This document shows positions 19,245 through 27,983 of a stretch of DNA of 64,000 nt, piece by piece. Made by a program: the position numbers and the translations under genes. Source of the stretch: Planctomycetales bacterium ZRK34 (GTDB taxonomy: Bacteria; Planctomycetota; Phycisphaerae; Phycisphaerales; Zrk34); the NCBI GenBank assembly GCA_014873095.1, contig CP050848.1, forward strand, positions 2,663,850-2,727,849, read 5' to 3'. The first letter of the stretch is position 1; every line of letters starts with the position of its first letter. Under the pieces are notes generated by a model. The model had not been told where the DNA came from. It did not search any database and saw nothing but the letters and a program-made list of their open reading frames with translations.

Positions 19245-20865
19245 CACACTCAGACTCATTGACGCCTACCTCGACGGCAGCATTGACGATGCCGCGATGG
19301 ATCAGTTGGATCGTCGTGTCGCTACGGACCCGCAGACCGCGAGCCTGTTCGCTGAGCGGTCGATGATGCACCGCCTGATTCTCGATCACGAACTGGTCGA
19401 ACAGTATCGGGCTTCGCAATCCGGCGGCACGTCATCGCATCATCGATTGACGCTGCTCGGGCGGTCGTGGCGGCAACTGGTGGCTGGCGGGGCGCTGGCG
19501 GCGGGCATTCTGATCGCGGTCACGCTGCTGTTTATTTCGTCAACGGATCACCAACCGGTTCACAACGCCAAGGAGCAGCCGAGCGGACGGCCGGTCGGGT
19601 TGATGGTGTCGTCGAAGGATGTACTTTGGATCAGCGAGCCGGTGCAGCCGGGCCAGTCGCTGATGGCGCGTCAACATCAGATCGCATCCGGGGCTTTGGA
19701 ATTTCAATCCAACAACGGCCCCACCGTCACGGTAATCGGCCCGGCGACGTTTGAGATGATCGACCCGATGCATCTGCGCCTGCAGCAGGGGCAGGTGCAT
19801 GCGGCGGTGCCGCGCATCGCACGGGGGTTCACGGTCGAGGTCGGCATGTGGTCGGTGGTGGACCTGGGGACGGTATTCGGCGTTGCAACAAGTCAGTCGG
19901 GCGCTTCGGAGGTTTACGTCTACGATGGCACGGTCCGTGTCAGTTCGCCTGCCACGCCCGGCCGGGAACTTCGATCGGGTGAGGCGTTGCGTCTACAGGA
20001 TGGCGTGGCCCAGTCGATCTCACCCGGCGACAGTCAATACGGTCAACTGCTTGCCGATGTCGCCCGACTCCAGCAGCGCCCGCCGACCGCGTCGGATGCT
20101 CTGGCCTTGTGGTTGACGGCCGACCACGGTGTGGAGACCGATGCACAGGGTCGCGTGCGCTTCTGGCGAGACACCGGCGAGGCCAATCAGCTAGTCGCGG
20201 TGCAGGATGATGAGGCGCAGCGCCCGACCTGGGCGCCGATCGCACTGAACGGCCGCCCGGCCATTATGCTGGATGGCAAGTCGAGCATGCGCCTTCCATC
20301 AACAGTGCAGTTGGGGCTGTACGAATCAGATTATGAGGTCTTTTTCGTAGCGCACACGCAATCACAGGCAATCCAGTTTTTGCTGGCTGGAGCAGAGAAC
20401 GGCCTGGAACGATTCGAGTTGCACCTCGGCGGCGATGCCGGTGTGCGATTCATCCCCAATGGTGTGCGCTCCCCGATTGGGCCGCTTCGGAACGACAACT
20501 TCGCGGATATTGCTTCGGAACGTGTCGCACCGGGTGTCGCGCATATCTACACGGCGCGCGTGACTGACAACGTCGGCTATGTCGGGCTCGACGGGATCGA
20601 AAGCGATGATCGTGTTCGTCATGGTTCTCGCAGCGCCTTCGCAGGCGAACTGTTGATCGGTAAGCGCAGCACCGGGGCGTTAGGTTTTCATGGAGCGATC
20701 GCCGAGGTGCTGATTTATCGCGGTCGACTGATCGATGGACAGCGTGCGGCGGTGCTGGCGTACCTGTCTCAGAAGTATGGTCTGCCGGTTTCCACGACGC
20801 CGGCTCCAACGGAGAAACCCCAAACGCCCGCAGATGAGACGGGTGATACCCCCTCGAGGAGTTGA
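19237..20865 (+). CDS. FecR-type transmembrane anti-sigma factor with C-terminal LamG-like domain (cassette A)
   Basis: 542-aa predicted single-pass inner-membrane protein. Residues 1-75 form the cytoplasmic anti-sigma part, residues 81-101 a transmembrane helix (LVAGGALAAGILIAVTLLFI), about 150-245 a FecR domain ('GPATFEMID', 'VVDLGTVFGVATSQ', 'VYVYDGTVRVSS'), and about 288-525 a concanavalin/LamG-like domain ending 'AEVLIYRGRLIDGQRAAVLA' and 'YLSQKYG'. The GTG start overlaps the sigma gene by 8 bases; GGAG lies 6 bases upstream. The C-terminal domain copies the central domain of the PEP-CTERM protein encoded next (shared 'SDYEVFFVAHT'/'SDYEIFIVART', and the 'GxxxEVLI' ending). It lacks a PEP-CTERM tail. 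Role: holds the sigma factor and probably senses an extracytoplasmic cue. Confidence 0.85.
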   Translation: MDDTLRLIDAYLDGSIDDAAMDQLDRRVATDPQTASLFAERSMMHRLILDHELVEQYRASQSGGTSSHHRLTLLGRSWRQLVAGGALAAGILIAVTLLFISSTDHQPVHNAKEQPSGRPVGLMVSSKDVLWISEPVQPGQSLMARQHQIASGALEFQSNNGPTVTVIGPATFEMIDPMHLRLQQGQVHAAVPRIARGFTVEVGMWSVVDLGTVFGVATSQSGASEVYVYDGTVRVSSPATPGRELRSGEALRLQDGVAQSISPGDSQYGQLLADVARLQQRPPTASDALALWLTADHGVETDAQGRVRFWRDTGEANQLVAVQDDEAQRPTWAPIALNGRPAIMLDGKSSMRLPSTVQLGLYESDYEVFFVAHTQSQAIQFLLAGAENGLERFELHLGGDAGVRFIPNGVRSPIGPLRNDNFADIASERVAPGVAHIYTARVTDNVGYVGLDGIESDDRVRHGSRSAFAGELLIGKRSTGALGFHGAIAEVLIYRGRLIDGQRAAVLAYLSQKYGLPVSTTPAPTEKPQTPADETGDTPSRS

Positions 20866-20870
20866 TGACT

Positions 20871-22820
20871 ATGAATCGCAGCCCCCGCATACAACCATGT
20901 CTCGGTGTCATCTTCCTGTTGGCCGCCATCGCGTCGATACACACCCAGGCCCGGGCCGGCGTGACCATCACAGCCAGCGGAGGCTACAGCATCACGTGGG
21001 ACGGCAACGACGGTGATTTCTTCGACGCGGCCAACCCCGCTCTGGCTCCGGGCAATCTGGCTTCGAGCGTCGGCACGCAGATTCAGTCTTCCTTCCTCGC
21101 CGCTTCGCCGCACAATATCACGGGCAATGTCAACGACGGTGAATACGGCAACATATCGAGCTGGATCGCCGCTGAAGGCGACGCCACGCCTTACATCGGC
21201 ATCGATCTCAACGGCACCTACGACCTGAATGCCATCGCATGGAGTCGCGACAACGGCAACACCGTTTCCGACCCACCCTACAACAATCAAACCGACCGTT
21301 CGCTCGGCCTTTACACGGTGCAGATCACCAACGAGTTGAACCCCGCCGCGGCTACGGCCTGGACCACGATCGGCACGCTTGAGTATGTCAGCAATGATGA
21401 CACGGCCGTGGGCGGGAGTTTCACAAGCTATTACCGTCATCAATATGACATCGCTCGTAATGATAGCGGCACACTGTTGGCCACGGGGGTACGCCTGCTG
21501 GTGCCCGGGTCGGGCTTCAACAGCATCACCGGTACCGCGATTGACGAATTGGAGCTTTACGGTCATTCGCCGGTGCCCACCGCCGGGCTGCTGTCGTGGG
21601 TTCGTGGCGATGGCGATGTGCAGACCTCCGGCGCCACGCTGACGCAGTGGTCGGACCATTCGGGCAATGGCAACCACGTCACGCCGACCACCAGCCCGCC
21701 CGACCTGGTCGCTGGTGCGATCAATGGTCTGCCGGCCGTGGAATTCGGCACTTCGATCGAACACGCCAACGCCCCCGTGCTCGACAGCCTGCAGGACTCG
21801 GACTACGAAATCTTCATCGTTGCACGGACCAGCGACGCGTCCAACCAGTTCCTCACCGCCGGCCCGTCAACGCCAGGCGTCGGCGAGTATGAGTTACTCT
21901 TCAACGGGCCGGCCGGCGCTCGATTCACCCCCTCAACTGACAACGCCACCACCGATGGCACACACGCGGACATCTTCGCTGAACTCGGTGTCGACGGCAT
22001 GTTCTCCGACGGCCGGGCCCACATCGTCAACACCCGCGTTCAGGGCAACGAGGGTTTTCTTCGCGTGGTCGGCATGGAAAACGGTGACACCGTGCTCAAC
22101 GCACGCAGTTCCTTCTCGACCGACGAACGCCTCACGCTTGGCGTTCGGGGCAACAGCCTCGATGGTTTCGTCGGCGAGATGGGCGAAGTGCTCATCTTCG
22201 ATCACGCCCTTAGTGAAACCGAGCGACGGCAGGTCGAACGCTACCTCGCCCGCAAGTGGGACGCCCCGCTGAACGTTGCCAGCCAGACGCAGGGCGGCAT
22301 CGCCTTCGCCAATCAGCTTTACAACGGCGGCGCTGCCAGCGCTCATCAGATCGACCATCTGAACAACGCCCTGTACGGCAACACCGAAAGCTGGCTGGGC
22401 GACAACACGGGTGGCGCCGGCGGCTTCGCCGGGGTGAAGTTCGATGGCGCTTATGACATCAGTTCGCTGGCATTCGGCCGCGCCGCCGATGGCGGGTATG
22501 ACGACAGGGCCGAAGGCACATACATCTTCCAGTACACACTCGACGACATCGACACCAACAGCTCCGTGTCGGTCGAAGGCGCCAACTGGGTCGACTTCAT
22601 GACCATCGTCTACGACGGAACCTCGGTCGACCCCTGGCTCCGCCACCAGTATGACTTTGCGACGATTCTCGGCGTTCGGGCGGTGCGCGTGTGGCTCAGC
22701 AATGATCTGATCGCCATCGACGAGCTCGAAGTTTACGGCCTGGCGACCATCCCCGAACCGGCCACGATCGCACTGCTGACCGCCGCATGTTGGATGCTGC
22801 CTCGGCGGCGCGCACGATAA
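20871..22820 (+). CDS. PEP-CTERM exported protein with LamG-like and discoidin-like domains (cassette A)
   Basis: About 649 aa. ATG 20871 is preferred: GAGGAG at 20856-20861 gives 9-base spacing, while TTG 20862 and ATG 20865 are too close. A signal peptide covers residues 1-28. Then come a discoidin-like unit with 'GEYGNISSWIA' and 'GIDLNGTYDLNAIAWSRD' (about 50-220), a LamG-like domain from 'LSWVRGDGDVQTSG' to 'GEVLIFDHALSETERRQVER' (about 235-460), and a second discoidin-like unit with 'HLNNALYGNTESWLG' (about 475-620). The end is the sorting tail IPEP, hydrophobic helix and RRRAR. LamG and discoidin folds usually bind carbohydrate, so surface polysaccharide binding is a reasonable inference. 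The gene starts 5 bases after the anti-sigma stop. Confidence 0.88.
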   Translation: MNRSPRIQPCLGVIFLLAAIASIHTQARAGVTITASGGYSITWDGNDGDFFDAANPALAPGNLASSVGTQIQSSFLAASPHNITGNVNDGEYGNISSWIAAEGDATPYIGIDLNGTYDLNAIAWSRDNGNTVSDPPYNNQTDRSLGLYTVQITNELNPAAATAWTTIGTLEYVSNDDTAVGGSFTSYYRHQYDIARNDSGTLLATGVRLLVPGSGFNSITGTAIDELELYGHSPVPTAGLLSWVRGDGDVQTSGATLTQWSDHSGNGNHVTPTTSPPDLVAGAINGLPAVEFGTSIEHANAPVLDSLQDSDYEIFIVARTSDASNQFLTAGPSTPGVGEYELLFNGPAGARFTPSTDNATTDGTHADIFAELGVDGMFSDGRAHIVNTRVQGNEGFLRVVGMENGDTVLNARSSFSTDERLTLGVRGNSLDGFVGEMGEVLIFDHALSETERRQVERYLARKWDAPLNVASQTQGGIAFANQLYNGGAASAHQIDHLNNALYGNTESWLGDNTGGAGGFAGVKFDGAYDISSLAFGRAADGGYDDRAEGTYIFQYTLDDIDTNSSVSVEGANWVDFMTIVYDGTSVDPWLRHQYDFATILGVRAVRVWLSNDLIAIDELEVYGLATIPEPATIALLTAACWMLPRRRAR

Positions 22821-22829
22821 GGAGCTTCG

Positions 22830-23603
22830 ATGCGTCAACGAGCGTTTACACTGATCGAATTGCTGGTGGTCGTGGCGATCATCGCGCTGCTGATCGCGAT
22901 CCTGCTGCCGTCGCTCGCCAAGGCGCGCGAGCTCGGCAAGCGCACGGTCTGCCTGGCCAATCAGCGATCGGTGGTGCAGTCGATGATGATGTATACGGTG
23001 GAACATCGCGGATACTATCCGCCGTCGCAGACCAACGACGACAGCGTCTGGGCGTACTCGTTTGACTGCAAATCCTCGCTGCCCGGCGTGAAAACACCGC
23101 TGGGGCCGGGGCTCATGATCCGCGAGCAGTTCATCCCCGTTCAGCAGGCTGCTTCGATGATGCACTGTCCGAGCATGGACACCACCGCAGCCTCCTATGC
23201 CGGGTTCATGTACCCCTACCACAGCATGGATCACCCCAGCCCGTGGGGGCTCGGCGTCAGCTCGTTTGACGATCCAACGCAGACCGCCACGCGCATCATC
23301 ATGAGCTACAACTACCGGTCGCCTTCCTGGTTCCTGGCCCATGATGGCGAGCAGATCAACGTCACGGGGCAGAAGCTTCCAATCGTACTCTGGACCGATC
23401 AGCTCGATCCGCGCTTCGGCGTGTTGTATCACCACGTCGAGGGTTACAACGTGATGTCGTCAGATGGTTCAGGACGCTTCGTGCTTGATGCCCGCCACGA
23501 AGTAGAACGTATCGCGACTGACGACGGTATGCCTTGGGTCGATGGACGCAACGCATGGCCGGACGATGAAGAGATCTTCGCATACCTTGAAGCGACCCCG
23601 TAA
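22830..23603 (+). CDS. Type II secretion-like pseudopilin with H-X9-DG motif (cassette A)
   Basis: 257-aa prepilin-like protein. The N-terminus [27 protein letters not shown] is a class III prepilin leader: cleavage and N-methylation would occur at Phe6, with Glu at mature position 5. The body is a planctomycete pseudopilin fold; near the C-terminus His-x9-Asp-Gly is present ('H-VEGYNVMSS-DG'), the processing-associated H-X9-DG signature. The start is preceded by AAGGAG. It lies 9 bases after the PEP-CTERM gene, an arrangement repeated four times in this window. It would be exported through a T2SS/T4P-like assembly in the inner membrane; its exact role with the PEP-CTERM protein is unknown. 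Confidence 0.88.
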   Translation: MRQRAFTLIELLVVVAIIALLIAILLPSLAKARELGKRTVCLANQRSVVQSMMMYTVEHRGYYPPSQTNDDSVWAYSFDCKSSLPGVKTPLGPGLMIREQFIPVQQAASMMHCPSMDTTAASYAGFMYPYHSMDHPSPWGLGVSSFDDPTQTATRIIMSYNYRSPSWFLAHDGEQINVTGQKLPIVLWTDQLDPRFGVLYHHVEGYNVMSSDGSGRFVLDARHEVERIATDDGMPWVDGRNAWPDDEEIFAYLEATP

Positions 23604-23626
23604 ATGACCCGCATGGATGTGTTCAA

Positions 23627-26374
23627 ATGAAATGGATGTGCCGGCTGGCGGTATTGGTTTTGGTGGTGCTCACGACGGGCGAGTCTCGCGCGACAGAAGT
23701 GGATTATGCGCGTGACATCAAGCCGATCTTCACCGAACACTGTTACAAGTGCCACGGCCCGGACAAGCAGACACACTCGCTGCGGCTGGACCAGCGCGCT
23801 TTCGTGCTGGCCGGCGGCGATTCCGGCGATCCGGCCGTTCTCCCGGGCAAGCCAAACGCCTCCCACCTGATTCAGCTTGTCACTTCGACGGACCCCAAGC
23901 AGCGTATGCCGCGCAAGGCCGCCCCGCTTTCCGACCGGCAGATCGAGCTGCTCAAGCAGTGGATCGCCAGCGGCGCGCCGATGCCCGGCGATGACACGAT
24001 GCAGTACAAGCGGACGACCGACGAGTGGTCGTTTAGCGCGCTGACCCACCCAAAGCCGCCGCGAGTCGATGCGGAGCTCAACAACCCGATCGATGCATTC
24101 GTCGTCGCAAAGCTCAATGACAAATCGCTGAGCCTGTCGCCGCAGGCCGATCGCCGTGTGCTCATCCGCCGGTTGTACCTGGTCATGCTCGGCCTGCCGC
24201 CGACGCCGGAGCAGGTCGACGCCTTCGTGGCGGACCCATCGCCCAATGCGTATGAGAAGCTGGTGGACCAGACGCTTGCCTCGCCGCGCTACGGCGAGCG
24301 GTGGGCCCAGCATTGGCTGGACGTCGTGCGCTATGCCGACACGCATGGCTTCGAAATGAATCAGCCGCGTAACGATGCGTTCGCCTATCGCGACTGGGTC
24401 ATCAAGGCGCTGAATGAAGACATGCCCTACGACCGGTTCGTCTTTGACCAGCTCGCCGGCGACAGCGTCGGCGTCGATGCGGCGACGGGATTTCTCGTCG
24501 CCGGTCCGTGGGATCAGGTCAAGGGCGCCGACCCCAAGCTGCGGATTCAACAGCGGGCCAACGAGCTGCACGACATCGTTTCGGTCACCGGGGAAAGTCT
24601 GCTGGGCCTGACCGTCGGCTGCGCCCGCTGCCACAACCACAAATTCGATCCGATCCTTCAGAAGGATTACTACTCCATCAAGGCGGTATTCGAAGGCGTG
24701 CAGCACGGCTCGCGGCCGATCCAGCTCCCCGAGGCCGAGCGCGAGCGACGCCAGCGGCTGAGCAAGCAGGTCGACCAGCAGATCGCCTCCGTCGAACGCG
24801 AGATCGACATGAACGGGGGCAACGACGGTGAAATCAACGCCCGGCGAAATGTCGACCGCTTTGAGCCCATCGTCGCAGACACCGTACGCTTCACGATCTT
24901 CGTCACCAACAATGGCGCTCAGCCCTGCCTCGATGAGTTGGAGGTATTCAGTTGCCCGCCGGCTGATGGCGCTCCGAAGAACGTCGCTCTCGCCGGCGCG
25001 GGCGCCAAGGCCACCGCGTCCAGTCTTCTGCCCGGCTACAAGATTCACCAGGTCGAGCATCTCAACGACGGGCTCCTCGGCAATGAGCACAGTTGGATCG
25101 CCAACGAAGCCGGCGCCGGGTGGGCGCAGATCGAGCTGCCCAACCCCGTGCTGATCGATCGCGTGGTGTGGGGACGCGATCGCGAGGGGCGGTACGAAGA
25201 CCGCATCCCCACCAGCTACGCCATCGAGGTCGCCGGGCCGGACGGACAATGGCGCACCGTCGCCAGTTCGCCGGATCGCAAGCCCGGCCGCTTCATGGTG
25301 GACGTCACCCCCGAGCAGGCCGAGCGGATCAAACAGCTTCGCGATCGCAAGAAACAACTTCAGCAACGACTCGACAAGCTCAATCAGCGGGCCACCGTCT
25401 ACGCCGGTCGCTTCGAGCAGCCCAAGCCGACGCACCGTCTTTACCGCGGCGACCCGATGGCCGAGCGCGAGATCGTCGCGCCTGATGTCATCAGCCTGCT
25501 CGGCTCCTTGAACCTGCCGCCGGATGCACCCGAGCAACAGCGCCGCATCGACTTCGCCAAATGGGTCATCGACCCGGCCAATCCGCTGACGGCCCGCGTG
25601 ATGGTCAATCGCATCTGGCAGCACCACTTCGGCGCCGGCCTCGTCAACACCCCCAGCGACTTCGGCCGCAACGGTTCGCCGCCGTCGCACCCGCGGCTCC
25701 TGGACTGGCTGGCCGGTGAGTTCATCCGTAGCGGGTGGTCGATCAAACATATGCACCGGCTCATTCTGACCTCGCGCACCTTCCAGCAGTTGACCAAGCC
25801 CGACGACAAAGCCCTTGCCGTCGATCGCGGGGCGCGCCTGCTGTGGCGTTACCCGTCGCGGCGACTCGAAGCCGAGGCCATCCGCGACAGCATGTTGTCT
25901 GTGGCCGGCGTGCTGGATCTGTCAGCGGGCGGGCCGGGGTTCAGCCTGTTCAAGCCGAACGAAAACTACGTCCGTGTCTACGAGCCGAAAACGCAATGGG
26001 GCCCCGGTGAATTCCGTCGCATGGTCTACGCCAAGAAGGTCCGCATGGAAGGCGGCCCCGTCTTCGGTGCTTTCGATTGCCCGGATGCCGGCCAGTCACA
26101 ACCCAAACGCCCGCGATCGACCACGGCGATTCAGGCGTTGAACCTGTTCAACTCGACGTTCACCATGACCGTCGCGCAACGCTTGGCTGACCGCATCGTC
26201 GCCGAGGCGGGCAACAGCACGGAGGCCCGGATCGACTACGCCTTCCGCTTGGTTGATACGCGCCAGCCTACCGCCGAAGAGCGCCGCATTGCACGTCAAC
26301 TCGTCGCCGATCAAGGGCTGCCGGCCCTGGCCCGCGTGCTGCTGAACACCAACGAGTTTCTGTTCATTCCCTGA
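23627..26374 (+). CDS. Planctomycete cytochrome c protein: PSCyt1-DUF1549-discoidin-like-DUF1553
   Basis: 915-aa exported protein. A signal peptide (1-22) precedes a cytochrome c-like PSCyt1 domain with the haem motif C-Y-K-C-H (about residue 40). DUF1549 (PSCyt2) follows ('NPIDAFVVAKL' to 'CARCHNHKFDPILQKDYY', residues about 150-350; the latter holds a second CxxCH). A discoidin-like insert occupies about 410-560 ('HLNDGLLGNEHSWIANE'). DUF1553 (PSD1) runs from 'ANPLTARVMVNRIWQHHFG' to the end. Proteins of this class, paired with DUF1501 partners, are very abundant in Planctomycetota, and their reaction is not established; electron transfer linked to degradation of sugars has been suggested. 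The downstream DUF1501 gene begins 30 bases later. Confidence 0.92.
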   Translation: MKWMCRLAVLVLVVLTTGESRATEVDYARDIKPIFTEHCYKCHGPDKQTHSLRLDQRAFVLAGGDSGDPAVLPGKPNASHLIQLVTSTDPKQRMPRKAAPLSDRQIELLKQWIASGAPMPGDDTMQYKRTTDEWSFSALTHPKPPRVDAELNNPIDAFVVAKLNDKSLSLSPQADRRVLIRRLYLVMLGLPPTPEQVDAFVADPSPNAYEKLVDQTLASPRYGERWAQHWLDVVRYADTHGFEMNQPRNDAFAYRDWVIKALNEDMPYDRFVFDQLAGDSVGVDAATGFLVAGPWDQVKGADPKLRIQQRANELHDIVSVTGESLLGLTVGCARCHNHKFDPILQKDYYSIKAVFEGVQHGSRPIQLPEAERERRQRLSKQVDQQIASVEREIDMNGGNDGEINARRNVDRFEPIVADTVRFTIFVTNNGAQPCLDELEVFSCPPADGAPKNVALAGAGAKATASSLLPGYKIHQVEHLNDGLLGNEHSWIANEAGAGWAQIELPNPVLIDRVVWGRDREGRYEDRIPTSYAIEVAGPDGQWRTVASSPDRKPGRFMVDVTPEQAERIKQLRDRKKQLQQRLDKLNQRATVYAGRFEQPKPTHRLYRGDPMAEREIVAPDVISLLGSLNLPPDAPEQQRRIDFAKWVIDPANPLTARVMVNRIWQHHFGAGLVNTPSDFGRNGSPPSHPRLLDWLAGEFIRSGWSIKHMHRLILTSRTFQQLTKPDDKALAVDRGARLLWRYPSRRLEAEAIRDSMLSVAGVLDLSAGGPGFSLFKPNENYVRVYEPKTQWGPGEFRRMVYAKKVRMEGGPVFGAFDCPDAGQSQPKRPRSTTAIQALNLFNSTFTMTVAQRLADRIVAEAGNSTEARIDYAFRLVDTRQPTAEERRIARQLVADQGLPALARVLLNTNEFLFIP

Positions 26375-26404
26375 CTGCCGGATTCAACGGATCGGAGTTC
26401 GATC

Positions 26405-27898
26405 ATGTCGTCACCCGAATCGATATCACCCGCCGGTCGCAATCTGCTTGACCGCCGCCAGTTTCTTGCCCACACGGGCACAGGCCTCGGTGGCATCGCG
26501 CTGTCGTGGCTGTTGAACACCGACCGCCTGCTGGCATCGCCTGCATCGCGCGGACCGATCCGGCCGCTGATCAACCCCGCCAGCCCGCACGCGCCGCGAC
26601 GTGCACACATGACGCCGGCGGCCAAACGTATCGTGGTCATCTTCTGCTCCGGCGCTATCAGCCATGTCGACACGTGGGACTTCAAGCCGGACCTGGTCCG
26701 CATGCATGGCAAGCCCATACCCGGCTCCAACAAGCTCGTGACCTTTCAGGGTGAACAGGGCGCCCTCACGGCCCCGCTGTATCCCTTCAAGCCGCGCGGC
26801 CAGAGCGGCAAGATGATGAGCGACTTGATCCCGCACATCGCTCAACACGCCGATGATCTGTGCTTCATTCATTCGATGACCTCCAAGACCAACACGCATG
26901 GCCCGGGGGAGAATTTCATGTCGACCGGCGACATCCTCGAGGGCTTCCCTTCGATGGGCGCGTGGGTCACCTACGCACTGGGCTCCGAGGCGGACGATCT
27001 GCCTTCGTTCGTGGCAATCCCCGATCCGCGCGGGGTGCCGCAAAGCTCGATCAACAACTGGGGGGCGGGGTTCCTGCCTGCGGTGTTCCAGGGCACGCCG
27101 TTCAACGCTTCGCGTCCGATTCGTAATCTCTCGATACCCAAAGGCGTTTCCGCAGCCGATGATCTTGCCGCACGTCGCGCGCTGGCGGCTTTCAACGCTC
27201 AGCATCTGCAGCGCCACCCCGGCGACAGCGAACTGGCGGCGCGCATCGCCAGTTATGAGCTTGCCGCGAAAATGCAGATGTCCGTCCCGGAGGTCACCGA
27301 TCTGTCCAGCGAGCCGGCGCATATCCGACGCATGTATGGCGCCGACGATTCAAGCAACGCGACCAAGCAGGGCTTCGCTCGCAACTGCATGCTCGCCCGC
27401 CGCCTGCTGGAGCGCGGGGTGCGCTTTGTGCAGCTTTTTAACGGTGCGTACGCCATGGGCGAGGGCGTCGGCAACTGGGACGGCCACAAACACCTGGCCA
27501 AGCAATACGCCATCCACGGCCCGATCCTTGATCAGCCCGTCGGCGCGCTGATCGGCGATCTGAAACAGCGCGGCATGCTCGAAGATACGCTCGTGGTGCT
27601 CTGCAGCGAGTTCGGCCGCATGCCCACCTTCCAGAAAGGCGCTTCCGGTCGCGATCACAACCCCGAGGGGTTCACCTGCATGCTCGCAGGCGCTGGTGTC
27701 AAAGCGCCGTTCACCTTCGGCGCGACCGATCCGTTCGGGTACAAAGCCGTCGAAAACGTCACCAGCGTTTATGAATTTCATGCCACGATCCTCCGCCTGC
27801 TGGGCCTCGACTTCAATCGACTCAGCTATTACCACAACGGGTTTGAACGCAAGCTCACGAATGTGCACGGACGCGTCATTGAGGACGTGTTGTCCTGA
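26405..27898 (+). CDS. DUF1501 protein (sulfatase-fold), Tat-exported
   Basis: 497-aa DUF1501 family protein of the alkaline phosphatase/sulfatase fold. A twin-arginine signal is visible: '[22 protein letters not shown]' spans about residues 17-38. Conserved family blocks are '[11 protein letters not shown]', '[22 protein letters not shown]', '[20 protein letters not shown]', 'NWDGH' and '[11 protein letters not shown]'. Its genes almost always follow DUF1549/DUF1553 cytochrome genes, as here, and both are predicted to act outside the cytoplasm. The enzymatic substrate of the family is unknown. GGAGTTC lies 8 bases before the ATG. Confidence 0.93.
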   Translation: MSSPESISPAGRNLLDRRQFLAHTGTGLGGIALSWLLNTDRLLASPASRGPIRPLINPASPHAPRRAHMTPAAKRIVVIFCSGAISHVDTWDFKPDLVRMHGKPIPGSNKLVTFQGEQGALTAPLYPFKPRGQSGKMMSDLIPHIAQHADDLCFIHSMTSKTNTHGPGENFMSTGDILEGFPSMGAWVTYALGSEADDLPSFVAIPDPRGVPQSSINNWGAGFLPAVFQGTPFNASRPIRNLSIPKGVSAADDLAARRALAAFNAQHLQRHPGDSELAARIASYELAAKMQMSVPEVTDLSSEPAHIRRMYGADDSSNATKQGFARNCMLARRLLERGVRFVQLFNGAYAMGEGVGNWDGHKHLAKQYAIHGPILDQPVGALIGDLKQRGMLEDTLVVLCSEFGRMPTFQKGASGRDHNPEGFTCMLAGAGVKAPFTFGATDPFGYKAVENVTSVYEFHATILRLLGLDFNRLSYYHNGFERKLTNVHGRVIEDVLS

Positions 27899-27983
27899 CC
27901 ACGTTCGGGGGCGGTCGCCGACGCTTTGCGATGGGCATTAACCGGATATGACGATCATGATAATATTAATGTGGAGGCAGCGC

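Noticed and set aside
23444..25756. 770-codon minus-strand open frame opposite the DUF1549/DUF1553 gene
   Set aside because: Composition-driven shadow; no motifs, and it lies across two well-supported plus-strand genes.
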